Part shown: piece by piece, positions 1-7,579 of the stretch
Position numbering within the stretch: position 1 is the stretch's first letter
Layout of the letters: the number at the start of each line of letters is the position of its first letter
Source of the DNA: Nocardioides_C sp963700955
GTDB lineage: Bacteria > Actinomycetota > Actinomycetes > Propionibacteriales > Nocardioidaceae
Direction of reading: 5' to 3'
Length of the DNA stretch: 64,000 nt
Assembly (NCBI GenBank): GCA_963700955.1
Contig: CAVOZH010000012.1
Coordinates: forward strand, 682,001 to 746,000
Translations under genes and position numbers: made by a program
Notes under the pieces: model-generated
Databases searched by the model: none
What the model was told of the DNA's origin: nothing
The model's input: the letters and a program-made list of their open reading frames with translations, nothing else

Positions 1-18
1 TCCGAGAAGGAAGGGTGT

Positions 19-47
19 CCGGACGGCCCGGGACGAGGGGCGTCCGG
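19..47 (-). terminator. possible weak hairpin downstream of ilvD
   Basis: A 7-bp inverted repeat (CCGGACG / CGTCCGG) with a 15-base loop lies about 80 bases beyond the ilvD stop. It has no T tract. The rest of positions 1-125 holds no gene I can support. Confidence 0.22.
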
Positions 48-125
48 GGGGGGTTCCCTCCATGCAACGCCACGACCCCACGCGGCTCCATAGCCCAGAG
101 GGGTCGTCCGAGATGCGAGGTGTCG

Positions 126-1829
126 TCAGCTGCAAATCGCGCCGTGTGCGGCCGACTGGACGACCTTGGCGTACTTGCCGAGCACGCCCCTGGTGTACTT
201 CGGCTCGTGCGGCGTCCAGCCGTCCTTGCGGGCAGCGAGCTCGGCCTCGTCGATGGTCACCTCGAGCAGGCGGTTGCCGACGTCGAGCCGGATCGGGTCG
301 CCGTCACGGACGAACGCGATCGGGCCACCGTCCACGGCCTCGGGTGCGACGTGGCCGACGCACAGACCCGTCGTACCGCCGGAGAAGCGGCCGTCGGTGA
401 GCAGCAGCACGTCCTTGCCGAGGCCCGCGCCCTTGATCGCTCCGGTGATCGCAAGCATCTCGCGCATGCCGGGACCGCCCTTGGGCCCCTCGTAGCGGAT
501 CACCACGACGTCGCCCGCCACGATCTGCCCCGCCTCGAGAGCGTCCATCGCCGCGCGCTCGCCGTCGAAGACCCGGGCGGTGCCCTCGAAGACCTCGTCG
601 TCGAAGCCGGCGGTCTTGACGACCGCGCCCTCGGGCGCGAGCGAGCCCTTGAGGATGCTGAGCCCGCCTGTCTTGTGGATCGGCTCCGACAGCTTGCGGA
701 TGATCTCTCCGTCGACGCTCGGCGGCGCGATGTCGGCGAGGTTCTCGGCCATCGTCTTGCCGGTGACCGTGAGGCAGTCGCCGTTGAGCAGGCCGGCGTC
801 GAGGAGCGCCTTCATGACGACCGGGATGCCGCCGACCTTGTCGACGTCGTTCATCACGAACCGGCCGAAGGGCTTGAGGTCGCCGAGGTGCGGGACCTTG
901 TCGCCGATGCGGTTGAAGTCGTCGAGGGTCAGGTCCACCTCGGCTTCGCGGGCGATCGCGAGCAGGTGCAGGACGGCGTTGGTCGACCCGCCGAGCGCCA
1001 TGGTGAGCGCGATCGCGTTCTCGAACGCCTCCTTGGTCATGATCTGCCGCGCGGTGATGCCGCGACGCAGCAGCTCGACCACGGCCTCCCCGGAGCGGTG
1101 CGCGAACCCGTCACGGCGGCGGTCGACCGCCGGGGGTGCAGCCGAGCCGGGCAGAGACATGCCCAGCGCCTCGGCGATGGAGGCCATGGTGTTCGCGGTG
1201 TACATGCCGCCGCAGGCGCCCTCACCCGGACAGATCGCACGCTCGATGCGGTCGACCTCGTCGCGGCTGATCCGGCCGGCGAGGCAGGCACCGACCGCCT
1301 CGAAGGCGTCGATGATCGTGACGTCCTTGCCGTCGACCTGACCGGGCATCGTGGAGCCGGCGTAGAGGAACACCGACGCGAGGTCGAGCCGGGCCGCCGC
1401 CATGAGCATCCCCGGCAGCGACTTGTCACAGCCGGCGAGGAGCACCGAGCCGTCGAGACGCTCGGCCATCATCACGGTCTCGACGCTGTCGGCGATGACC
1501 TCGCGGGAGACCAGGGAGAAGTGCATGCCCTCGTGGCCCATCGAGATGCCGTCGGAGACCGAGATCGTGCCGAACTCCAGCGGGTAGCCGCCGCCTGCGT
1601 GGACACCGTTCTTCACGGCCTTCGCAAGGCGGTCGAGCGAGAGGTTGCACGGGGTGATCTCGTTCCACGACGAGGCGACACCGATCTGCGACTTGACGAA
1701 GTCCTCGTCGCCCATGCCGACCGCGCGGAGCATGCCACGGGCGGCGGCGCGCTCGAGGCCGTCAGTGACGTCGCGGCTGCGGGGCTTGATGTCCGGCTGG
1801 TCCTGGCTGGTGGACGTACTTTCAGGCAT
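126..1829 (-). CDS. ilvD: dihydroxy-acid dehydratase
   Basis: This 567-residue protein is the IlvD/Edd-family enzyme that dehydrates 2,3-dihydroxy-3-methylvalerate and 2,3-dihydroxyisovalerate to the 2-keto acid precursors of isoleucine and valine in the cytosol. The cysteines expected to hold the iron-sulfur cluster are visible in ITPCN (about residue 61), AGCDKSLPG (about 134) and GACGGMYTAN (about 206). The length is normal for the family. The ATG at 1829 gives the usual short polar N-terminus before the conserved SRDVTDGLERAAARGMLRA stretch. It is divergent from the exporter gene at 1923, with about 90 bases between the two starts. No other ilv gene is in view, so the rest of the branched-chain pathway lies elsewhere. 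Identification is secure. Confidence 0.97.
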   Translation of the reverse strand: MPESTSTSQDQPDIKPRSRDVTDGLERAAARGMLRAVGMGDEDFVKSQIGVASSWNEITPCNLSLDRLAKAVKNGVHAGGGYPLEFGTISVSDGISMGHEGMHFSLVSREVIADSVETVMMAERLDGSVLLAGCDKSLPGMLMAAARLDLASVFLYAGSTMPGQVDGKDVTIIDAFEAVGACLAGRISRDEVDRIERAICPGEGACGGMYTANTMASIAEALGMSLPGSAAPPAVDRRRDGFAHRSGEAVVELLRRGITARQIMTKEAFENAIALTMALGGSTNAVLHLLAIAREAEVDLTLDDFNRIGDKVPHLGDLKPFGRFVMNDVDKVGGIPVVMKALLDAGLLNGDCLTVTGKTMAENLADIAPPSVDGEIIRKLSEPIHKTGGLSILKGSLAPEGAVVKTAGFDDEVFEGTARVFDGERAAMDALEAGQIVAGDVVVIRYEGPKGGPGMREMLAITGAIKGAGLGKDVLLLTDGRFSGGTTGLCVGHVAPEAVDGGPIAFVRDGDPIRLDVGNRLLEVTIDEAELAARKDGWTPHEPKYTRGVLGKYAKVVQSAAHGAICS

Positions 1830-1910
1830 GGGGTGAGCGTACGCCGGGGATTTCGTCGCCTGAGGTGGCGTCTCAGGATCCTGCCGTGCAAGGCCGGACG
1901 GTCCTCTGTC

Positions 1911-1916
1911 TAGGGT
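1911..1916 (+). promoter_or_regulatory. -10 element for a leaderless transcript of the EamA gene
   Basis: TAGGGT fits the actinobacterial TANNNT -10 pattern. It ends exactly six bases before the GTG at 1923, so transcription would begin at or next to the start codon. I see no good ribosome-binding site and no clear -35. Known leaderless actinobacterial genes use this geometry; its use here is inference. Confidence 0.45.
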
Positions 1917-1922
1917 GGCCGG

Positions 1923-2810
1923 GTGACCGCGAACGACCGCGGCCTCGTGCGGGGGCCCTCGAGCCAGGCGTCGGCCGTGTGGCTCGTCGTCGGCGGGATC
2001 GTCTCCGTCCAGGTGGGCGCCGCGATCGCGAAGGACCTCTTCAGCCTCGTGCCGCCGACCGCGATGGTGTGGCTCCGGCTGGTCACCTCGTCGCTGATCC
2101 TCGTCGCGATCGCGAGGCCACGCCTGCGCGGCAGGACAGCGGCTGAGTGGCGGGTGGCGCTGGCGTTCGGCGCGACCCTGATGACGATGAACTGGGCGAT
2201 CTACCAGTCGTTCGCCCGGATCCCCCTCGGCATCGCGGTCACGATCGAGTTCCTCGGCCCGCTCGCCCTCGCGGTCCTCGGCTCACGTCGGGCGCGAGAC
2301 GTCCTGTGGGTGGTGCTCGCGGGCCTGGGGGTGGCCCTGCTCGGCATCGCGCCTGGTGAGCTCACGGTCGCCGGTGTCCTGTTCGCGCTGCTCGCCGGTG
2401 CGGCCTGGGCGACGTACATCTTGCTCAGCGCGAGCACCGGCCGCCGTTGGCCGGGCATCTCGGGGCTGGCTGTGGCGAGCGTCGTGGGGGCGGTGGCTCT
2501 GGCCCCGCCCGCGATGCTGGAGGCGGGATCGGACCTCCTCGACCCGAAGGTGCTCGGGCTCGGCATCGCGATCGGGCTGCTCTCGTCGGTGATCCCCTAC
2601 AGCCTCGAGCTCACGGCGCTGCGCCGGATCCCGCCGCGGGTGTTCGGCGTGCTGATGAGTCTCGAGCCTGCGGCGGCAGCCTTCGCCGCGATGGTCCTGC
2701 TCGCGGAGTTCCTCAGCCCGACGCAGTGGGCGGCGGTCGCCTGCGTGGTCACGGCCAGCGTGGGAGCGACGCGCACCGCCGAGGCGGCGTCCGAGCCCGC
2801 CCCCAACTGA
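1923..2810 (+). CDS. EamA-family (DMT) exporter, RhtA-like
   Basis: This 295-residue integral membrane protein has about ten hydrophobic helices arranged as two EamA repeats. The first repeat starts around AIAKDLFSLVPPTAMVWLRL and the second around AGAAWATYILLSASTGRRWPG. It also has the typical C-terminal LRRIPPRVFGVLMSLEPAAAA stretch of RhtA/YddG-like permeases. Such proteins export amino acids or related small metabolites across the cytoplasmic membrane; the substrate cannot be read from the sequence. The start is a GTG preceded by a well-spaced -10 box, suggesting a leaderless mRNA. It converges with the Asp-box gene at 2847 with only 36 bases between them. Homoserine/threonine export is a family-based guess. 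Confidence 0.88.
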   Translation: MTANDRGLVRGPSSQASAVWLVVGGIVSVQVGAAIAKDLFSLVPPTAMVWLRLVTSSLILVAIARPRLRGRTAAEWRVALAFGATLMTMNWAIYQSFARIPLGIAVTIEFLGPLALAVLGSRRARDVLWVVLAGLGVALLGIAPGELTVAGVLFALLAGAAWATYILLSASTGRRWPGISGLAVASVVGAVALAPPAMLEAGSDLLDPKVLGLGIAIGLLSSVIPYSLELTALRRIPPRVFGVLMSLEPAAAAFAAMVLLAEFLSPTQWAAVACVVTASVGATRTAEAASEPAPN

Positions 2811-2846
2811 TCCTCGCCACCGACTCCCAGGCGACGCTCACACCAC

Positions 2847-3941
2847 TCAGACCACGGCCGCCCGGACCACCATCACGTCGGGGAGATGCCTGACGATCTC
2901 CCGCCAGCTGTCGCCCGAGTCGGTGCTGGCGTAGACGTTGCCGCAGCGGGTCCCCATGTAGAGGCCGGCCGGGGCGGCATCGTCCGCGCACATCGCGTCA
3001 CGTACGACGGCGGAGTAGAAGTCGTCCGGCAGCCCCACAGCGAGCTCGTCCCAGGAGTCACCTGCGTCGCGGGAGCGCCAGACACGCGCCCTCCCCTCAG
3101 GCGGGAACCGCGACTCCCCCGCTCCGTTCGGGAACACGAAGATCGTCTCGGGGTCGTGTGGGTGCACCACGACGGGGAACCCGAAGTCCGAGGGCAGGCT
3201 GTCACCGATCGAGGCCCAGGTGTCGGCGCCGTCGTCCGACCGGTAGACACCGCCGTGGTTCTGGGCGTAGAGCCGGTCGGGCCGGCTGGGGTGACGGGTC
3301 ACCTTGTGCACGCACTGGCCGAACTCCGGGTACTGCTGCCCCTCGGGCATGAACCCGGCCGCGATTCCGTGGTTCGCCGCCGTCCAGGTCTCCCGCGCGT
3401 CGTCGGTGCGGTAGACGCCACCGGTGGACATCGCCACGACCATGCTGGCCGGGTCCGTCGGATGAGGGAGGATCGTGTGGATCGCCTGACCGCCGAAGCC
3501 CGCCCCCCACTGCGGGCGGTGCGGGTGGTCCCACAGCGACCGGACCAGCTCGAACGTCTCGCCTCGGTCCTCCGAGCGGTACAACGCCGACGGCTGCGTG
3601 CCGGCGTACACGACGTCAGGCTCTGCGGCTCCGCCCGGCCACAGCTGCCAGACCTGCTGGACCCCCGTCCCGGCGTCCTCGGGGAGCACCATCACGTTCG
3701 GCGTCTCCTGCCAGCTCTCACCGAGGTCGTCGGAGCGGTAGACGTGCGGGCCCCAGTGCGGCGAGCCCGAGCCGACGAGCAGCCGCGTCGACCCTCCGCG
3801 CGTATCGACCAGGCACGAGTAGATCTCCTCCATGAGGAAGCGCGGTCGGTCCCACGTCCAGGTGAGCTGGTCGTCGGACCTGCCGATCCAAAGTCCCTTG
3901 CGGGTGCCGACCATCACCACGATCTGACCCTGCTGCGCCAT
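2847..3941 (-). CDS. Asp-box (BNR) repeat beta-propeller protein, sialidase-like fold
   Basis: This 364-residue protein is built from repeated Asp-box units of the form Y/W-R-S-x-D-x-G-x-x-W. I count six: YRSDDLGESW, YRSEDRGETF, YRTDDARETW, YRSDDGADTW, WRSRDAGDSW and YASTDSGDSW. The repeats are separated by strands such as VVMVGTRKGLWIG and IFVFPNGAGE. This is the pattern of a sialidase/VPS10-type beta-propeller. I see no signal peptide, and the start MAQQGQIVVM points to a cytoplasmic protein. Actinobacterial relatives are usually annotated only as exo-alpha-sialidase or glycosyl hydrolase without proof of activity. The arginine triad and Asp/Tyr/Glu catalytic set of true sialidases cannot be assigned by eye, so the enzymatic role is open. 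Confidence 0.8.
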   Translation of the reverse strand: MAQQGQIVVMVGTRKGLWIGRSDDQLTWTWDRPRFLMEEIYSCLVDTRGGSTRLLVGSGSPHWGPHVYRSDDLGESWQETPNVMVLPEDAGTGVQQVWQLWPGGAAEPDVVYAGTQPSALYRSEDRGETFELVRSLWDHPHRPQWGAGFGGQAIHTILPHPTDPASMVVAMSTGGVYRTDDARETWTAANHGIAAGFMPEGQQYPEFGQCVHKVTRHPSRPDRLYAQNHGGVYRSDDGADTWASIGDSLPSDFGFPVVVHPHDPETIFVFPNGAGESRFPPEGRARVWRSRDAGDSWDELAVGLPDDFYSAVVRDAMCADDAAPAGLYMGTRCGNVYASTDSGDSWREIVRHLPDVMVVRAAVV

Positions 3942-4054
3942 CGGTTCACTCCTCGCTCGCCGGCTCCTCGGAACGGCCCGTCGTCCATTTGACTCCGCCG
4001 TGGCCGAAAAGTCATCGACCCGACCGGGGAGTCGTCGCGACGACCGGACGAGCC

Positions 4055-4981
4055 CTAGTAAGCCCCCCGCATGACGTTGGCCAGGGGCTCCCCCGCCGCG
4101 AAGCGCTCGAGCTGCTGTCTGACCAGCCGGTAGGCACGCGGCTTCATCGCGCTGGAGGCGCCGCCGACGTGGGGGGAGATGAGCAGGTTAGGGGCACTCC
4201 ACAACGGATGTCCCGCGGGCAGCGGCTCGGGATCGGTCACGTCCAGCGCGGCGTGGATCCGGCGCGTGTGCAGCGCCTCCACCAACGCGTCGGTGTCGAC
4301 CACCGGCCCCCGGGCCACGTTGACCAGCAGCGCGTCGTCCTTCATGCGCGCGAGGAAGTCACGGTCGACCATGCCACGGGTCTCGTCGGTGATCGGCACG
4401 ATCAGGATCACGACGTCGGCCCGGGCAAGCAGGCTGCCGAGCTCGTCGTACCCGTGGACACCTTCGCGTGCGCGACGGGCGACCCGCAGGACGTCCACCT
4501 CGAACCCGTCGAGACGCGCCTCGATGGCCTCGCCGATGTCGCCGTACCCGACGACGAGGACCGTCCGGTCGGCCAGTGACCGGGCCCGGATCGGCTTCCA
4601 CTCGCCGCGTTCCTGGGCGCGCACGAAGCCGGGGATCCCGCGGAGCGAGGCGAGGACGAGGCCGACCGCGAGCTCGGCCGTCGAGGCGTTGTGGATGCCG
4701 CGGCCGTTGCAGAGCTGGACGCCCTCGGGGACGAACGGCCGGATGTGGTCGACACCGGCGGTCACGGTCTGCACGACCTTGAGCCGTGGCATCTTCGCCA
4801 TCACCTCGCTGTCGGACGGCGAGAAGCGGTACGGCGGGACGTAGAACTCGACCTCGGCCACCGACGCCGGCACCCCGTCATGCTCCTCGGGGAGGAACCG
4901 CTCGTAGCGCAGAGAGGCCGGCGGCGAGCCGAGCTCCTCGGCGTCGAAGGGCATCCAGACGAGGGGGCGCGGGTCAGTCAT
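4055..4981 (-). CDS. D-isomer-specific 2-hydroxyacid dehydrogenase
   Basis: This 308-residue NAD(P)-dependent oxidoreductase has the classic two-domain layout. A dinucleotide-binding loop reads VVGYGDIGEAI (about residue 146 on). The catalytic arginine lies in NVARGPVVDTD, and the catalytic Glu and His lie in DVTDPEPLP and ISPHVGG. The family interconverts 2-keto acids and D-2-hydroxy acids (glyoxylate, hydroxypyruvate, 3-phosphoglycerate and others); the exact substrate cannot be fixed here. I chose the ATG at 4981 (MTDPRPLVW) over an upstream in-frame ATG because a TATCGT -10 box ends six bases before it. There is no ACT domain, so it is not a typical long SerA. It is divergent from the small gene at 5128. 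Confidence 0.93.
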   Translation of the reverse strand: MTDPRPLVWMPFDAEELGSPPASLRYERFLPEEHDGVPASVAEVEFYVPPYRFSPSDSEVMAKMPRLKVVQTVTAGVDHIRPFVPEGVQLCNGRGIHNASTAELAVGLVLASLRGIPGFVRAQERGEWKPIRARSLADRTVLVVGYGDIGEAIEARLDGFEVDVLRVARRAREGVHGYDELGSLLARADVVILIVPITDETRGMVDRDFLARMKDDALLVNVARGPVVDTDALVEALHTRRIHAALDVTDPEPLPAGHPLWSAPNLLISPHVGGASSAMKPRAYRLVRQQLERFAAGEPLANVMRGAY

Positions 4982-4987
4982 GCCACG

Positions 4988-4993
4988 ACGATA
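4988..4993 (-). promoter_or_regulatory. -10 element for a leaderless hydroxyacid dehydrogenase mRNA
   Basis: On the minus strand TATCGT (TANNNT) is followed by six bases and then the ATG at 4981. There is no ribosome-binding site between them, so a leaderless transcript is likely. A -35 match is not evident. Confidence 0.45.
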
Positions 4994-5051
4994 ACCAGCG
5001 GCGACCACCTCTTGGCGCGCGCACTGCGCCGTTGTTCACAGAGTCGTCACA

Positions 5052-5065
5052 CACCGTTGACGGTG
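5052..5065. promoter_or_regulatory. 14-bp palindrome, candidate operator
   Basis: CACCGT-TG-ACGGTG is a perfect 6+6 inverted repeat in the divergent gap between the hydroxyacid dehydrogenase and the small gene at 5128. It contains TTGACG, a fair -35 hexamer for the plus strand. A TANNNT box (TAGCGT, 5083-5088) lies 20 bases downstream, longer than the usual 17-19. The operator role is inference. Confidence 0.35.
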
Positions 5066-5127
5066 AAGAAGCACCTGGGTCCTAGCGTCGGAGACAGCCG
5101 TCACGAGCCGCACCAGCGGGAGGTCCG

Positions 5128-5349
5128 ATGTTCGCCACTCCAGCACACCTCGCCCAGGCGTTGACCCAGTGGCCCTTCCGCAGCCAGGAGGGCGCGCGCC
5201 GCAACGCGCTGGTCGCCTGTACGGCGCTCGCCGAGAAGAGCCGTGAGCGGGTCGAGGTCGAGGAGTTCCTGGCTCACCACGCTGCGCTGCGCGCGGCCGG
5301 ACCGACCACGCTCGAGGTGGGTGTGCGCACCGCGCGGTCTGCCGGGTGA
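5128..5349 (+). CDS. small uncharacterised protein (73 aa)
   Basis: This short ORF has a well-placed ribosome-binding site, GGGAGG, ending about five bases before the ATG. The predicted product is a soluble, mostly helical 73-residue protein with charged helices such as ALAEKSRERVEVEEFLAHHAALRAAG and no membrane segment or cysteine. I do not recognise a family. It lies between a divergent dehydrogenase and a co-directional hydrolase that begins 69 bases after its stop. The good RBS, the codon pattern and the candidate palindromic promoter upstream argue it is real, but a short ORF in high-GC DNA always carries risk. Confidence 0.55.
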   Translation: MFATPAHLAQALTQWPFRSQEGARRNALVACTALAEKSRERVEVEEFLAHHAALRAAGPTTLEVGVRTARSAG

Positions 5350-5418
5350 CGAACAACCACTGGTGATCTCGCGCACCATGTCGCCGCTGCGGGTGTCCGG
5401 TTTGGCACACTCTGCGCC

Positions 5419-6318
5419 ATGTCCGCAGTCTCCGCCGAGCCGCTCGCGCTCCGCTTCTACGACGTCACCAGTGCCGACGGCACCCGCATCAAGGCCTGGA
5501 CCAACGATGCCGAGGGACCGACGCTGCTGCTGTGCAACGGGCTCGGCACCAACCCCTACGCCTGGCCGGCGTTTCTGGAGCCCGACTGCGCTGTCCGGGT
5601 GATCTCCTGGAACCACCGTGGTGTCGGCGGCTCGGACCGCCCGGACGACTCCGCGCGGGTCGGGATCGACGCCTTCCTCGAGGACGCGCTCGCCGTCATG
5701 GACGACGCGGGCATCGATGCCTGCGCGGTGGCGGGCTGGTCGATCGGCGTGAACACCGCCTTCGAGCTCGCAGTCCTCCACCCCTCGCGGGTGACCGCCA
5801 TCTTCGCGGTGGCCGGGGTCCCGGGCGGAACCTTCGCGTCCATGGGTGCGCCACTGATGATCCCGCGGATCGCCCGCCGCCCCATCTCCGTCGGTGTCAC
5901 GCGCATCCTTCGGCGGGCGGGCAAGGCGTTGACACCGATCGCGTCGCGGCTGCCGGTGGGCGACCTCTTCGCCCACGTGCTGAGCCACAGCGGCTTCATG
6001 CTGCCCACCAAGGAGATCCCCGCGGTGCGTCGTGCGGTCAAGGAGTTCCTGACCACGCCGGTCGACTGGTACATGCACCTCGCTCTCGCGGCGGCCGAGC
6101 ACCCCCGGGTGTCGCTTCGGAGCATTCGCGTCCCCACGGCCTTCGTCGCCGGCAGGTACGACCTCCTCGCCAGCTCCAAGGACATGCTGACCGCCGCCGA
6201 GCGGATCCCGGGTGCGACGTACGTCGAGCTCCCCGGAAGCCACTTCCTCCAGCTCGAGCACCCCGAGCCCGTGCACAAGGAGCTGTTGAGCCTGCTCGGC
6301 CGGGTCCACGACTCCTGA
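5419..6318 (+). CDS. alpha/beta-fold hydrolase
   Basis: This 299-residue protein has the alpha/beta-hydrolase plan. An early strand and oxyanion region read LLLCNGLGTNPYAW, followed by the WNHRGVGGSDRP loop. The nucleophile elbow is GWSIGVN (Ser near residue 112). A late acid lies in GRYDLLAS, and the catalytic His lies in GSHFLQLEHPE near the C-terminus. A helical cap lies between. This is the shape of esterases, haloperoxidase-like hydrolases and lipid-ester hydrolases; the substrate cannot be named. The ATG at 5419 directly precedes a normal N-terminal strand. The next gene, a lipoprotein dehydrogenase, starts 44 bases after the stop, so the two could be co-transcribed. Confidence 0.9.
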   Translation: MSAVSAEPLALRFYDVTSADGTRIKAWTNDAEGPTLLLCNGLGTNPYAWPAFLEPDCAVRVISWNHRGVGGSDRPDDSARVGIDAFLEDALAVMDDAGIDACAVAGWSIGVNTAFELAVLHPSRVTAIFAVAGVPGGTFASMGAPLMIPRIARRPISVGVTRILRRAGKALTPIASRLPVGDLFAHVLSHSGFMLPTKEIPAVRRAVKEFLTTPVDWYMHLALAAAEHPRVSLRSIRVPTAFVAGRYDLLASSKDMLTAAERIPGATYVELPGSHFLQLEHPEPVHKELLSLLGRVHDS

Positions 6319-6362
6319 CAGTGGCTCGGGCGGCCTTGCCGGGGCGCCTAGCCTGAGTAGGC

Positions 6363-7511
6363 ATGAGGCTCGTCGCGTGCATCGTGCTCGTCCTGCTCGC
6401 GCTCACCGCCTGCTCGGCCGAGGGTGACCCGAACGGCCTGGGCACACCCGTGCCGGCTCCTCAGCCGAGCACCCGCACCGGTGAGCCCGGCCCCGCCGCG
6501 GGCGTGAGTGCCTCACCGGATGACACCGCTGGTCCGCCACGTCCCCGCGTCGTCGGGACGGTCGCGTCCGGGCTGGAGGCACCGTGGGGCATCGCGTTCC
6601 TCCCCGACGGCAGTGCGCTGGTCAGCGAGCGCGACACGACCAAGGTGCTCCTGGTTCCGGCTCATGGCGGCCGGGTCCGGACGGTCGGCCGGCTCGCGGC
6701 CGCCCGTCCCCAAGGCGAGGCCGGGCTGCTCGGGCTCGCGGTGTCACCGACGTACGACGAGGACTCGTTCGTCTACGCCTATCTCTCCACCGACAGCGAC
6801 AACCGCGTCGTGCGGATGAGGTACGACGGTCGCTCGCTGAGCGAGCCGGAGGTCGTTCTCGACGGCATCCCGAACGGGTTCGTCCACGACGGCGGGCGGC
6901 TGCTGTTCGGTCCGGACGGCTACCTGTACGTCTCCACCGGCGAGACCGGACAGGGACAGCTCGCCCAGGACCGCGCCTCTCTCGCAGGGAAGATCCTGCG
7001 GATCACGCCTGACGGGGCACCCGCACCCGGGAACCCGGTCAAGGGATCGCCCGTGTGGACCATGGGCCACCGCAACGTCCAGGGACTCGCCTTCGACGAC
7101 CACGACCGGCTGTGGGCCAGCGAGTTCGGGGACAGCACCTGGGACGAGCTCAACAGGATCGAGAAGGGCCGCAACTACGGCTGGCCCCTCGTCGAGGGCA
7201 AGGGCGACCTGCCGGAGTACCGCAACCCCTTCGCGCAGTGGCGCACCTCGGAGGCTTCTCCCTCGGGTCTCGCCTACGCGGACGGCGCGCTGTGGATGGC
7301 CTCGTTACGTGGAGAGCGGCTATGGCGGGTGCCGGTGCACGACGACGGCAGCATCGGGCAGCCGCAGGACTTCTTCGTCGGCGGCTACGGGCGGTTGCGC
7401 ACGGTCGTGGCCGCGCCGGACGGCAGCCTGTGGCTGTCGACGAGCAACCGGGACGGCCGCGGCGACCCTGCCCCGCAGGACGACCGGATCCTGCGGGTCG
7501 CCCTCCGCTGA
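6363..7511 (+). CDS. PQQ-dependent sugar dehydrogenase-like lipoprotein
   Basis: This 382-residue exported protein begins with a lipoprotein signal: a short positive N-terminus, a hydrophobic core, and an LTAC lipobox with the lipidated Cys at residue 18. A low-complexity Pro/Thr linker follows (about 20-60). The rest is a six-bladed soluble glucose dehydrogenase / aldose sugar dehydrogenase propeller with WGIAFLPDGSALVSERD, GLLGLAVSP, GPDGYLYVSTGE, GHRNVQGLAFD and GRNYGWP. Members oxidise aldose sugars with PQQ and calcium in the periplasm or outside the membrane. It is probably anchored to the outer face of the membrane. No PQQ synthesis genes are in view, so it may act as an apo-enzyme, use external PQQ, or do something else. 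It converges with gatB. Confidence 0.88.
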   Translation: MRLVACIVLVLLALTACSAEGDPNGLGTPVPAPQPSTRTGEPGPAAGVSASPDDTAGPPRPRVVGTVASGLEAPWGIAFLPDGSALVSERDTTKVLLVPAHGGRVRTVGRLAAARPQGEAGLLGLAVSPTYDEDSFVYAYLSTDSDNRVVRMRYDGRSLSEPEVVLDGIPNGFVHDGGRLLFGPDGYLYVSTGETGQGQLAQDRASLAGKILRITPDGAPAPGNPVKGSPVWTMGHRNVQGLAFDDHDRLWASEFGDSTWDELNRIEKGRNYGWPLVEGKGDLPEYRNPFAQWRTSEASPSGLAYADGALWMASLRGERLWRVPVHDDGSIGQPQDFFVGGYGRLRTVVAAPDGSLWLSTSNRDGRGDPAPQDDRILRVALR

Positions 7512-7579
7512 CGCACCCGGACGTCCTGCGTCCCGGCCGCTGTCGCAACCGGGAGGTATGACGTCTCGCGTGGTGGGTC

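Noticed and set aside
15..1913. A long open frame antisense to ilvD (about 630 codons)
   Set aside because: High GC makes antisense frames stay open. The product is Arg/Asp-rich with no motif, while ilvD on the other strand has all cysteine motifs.
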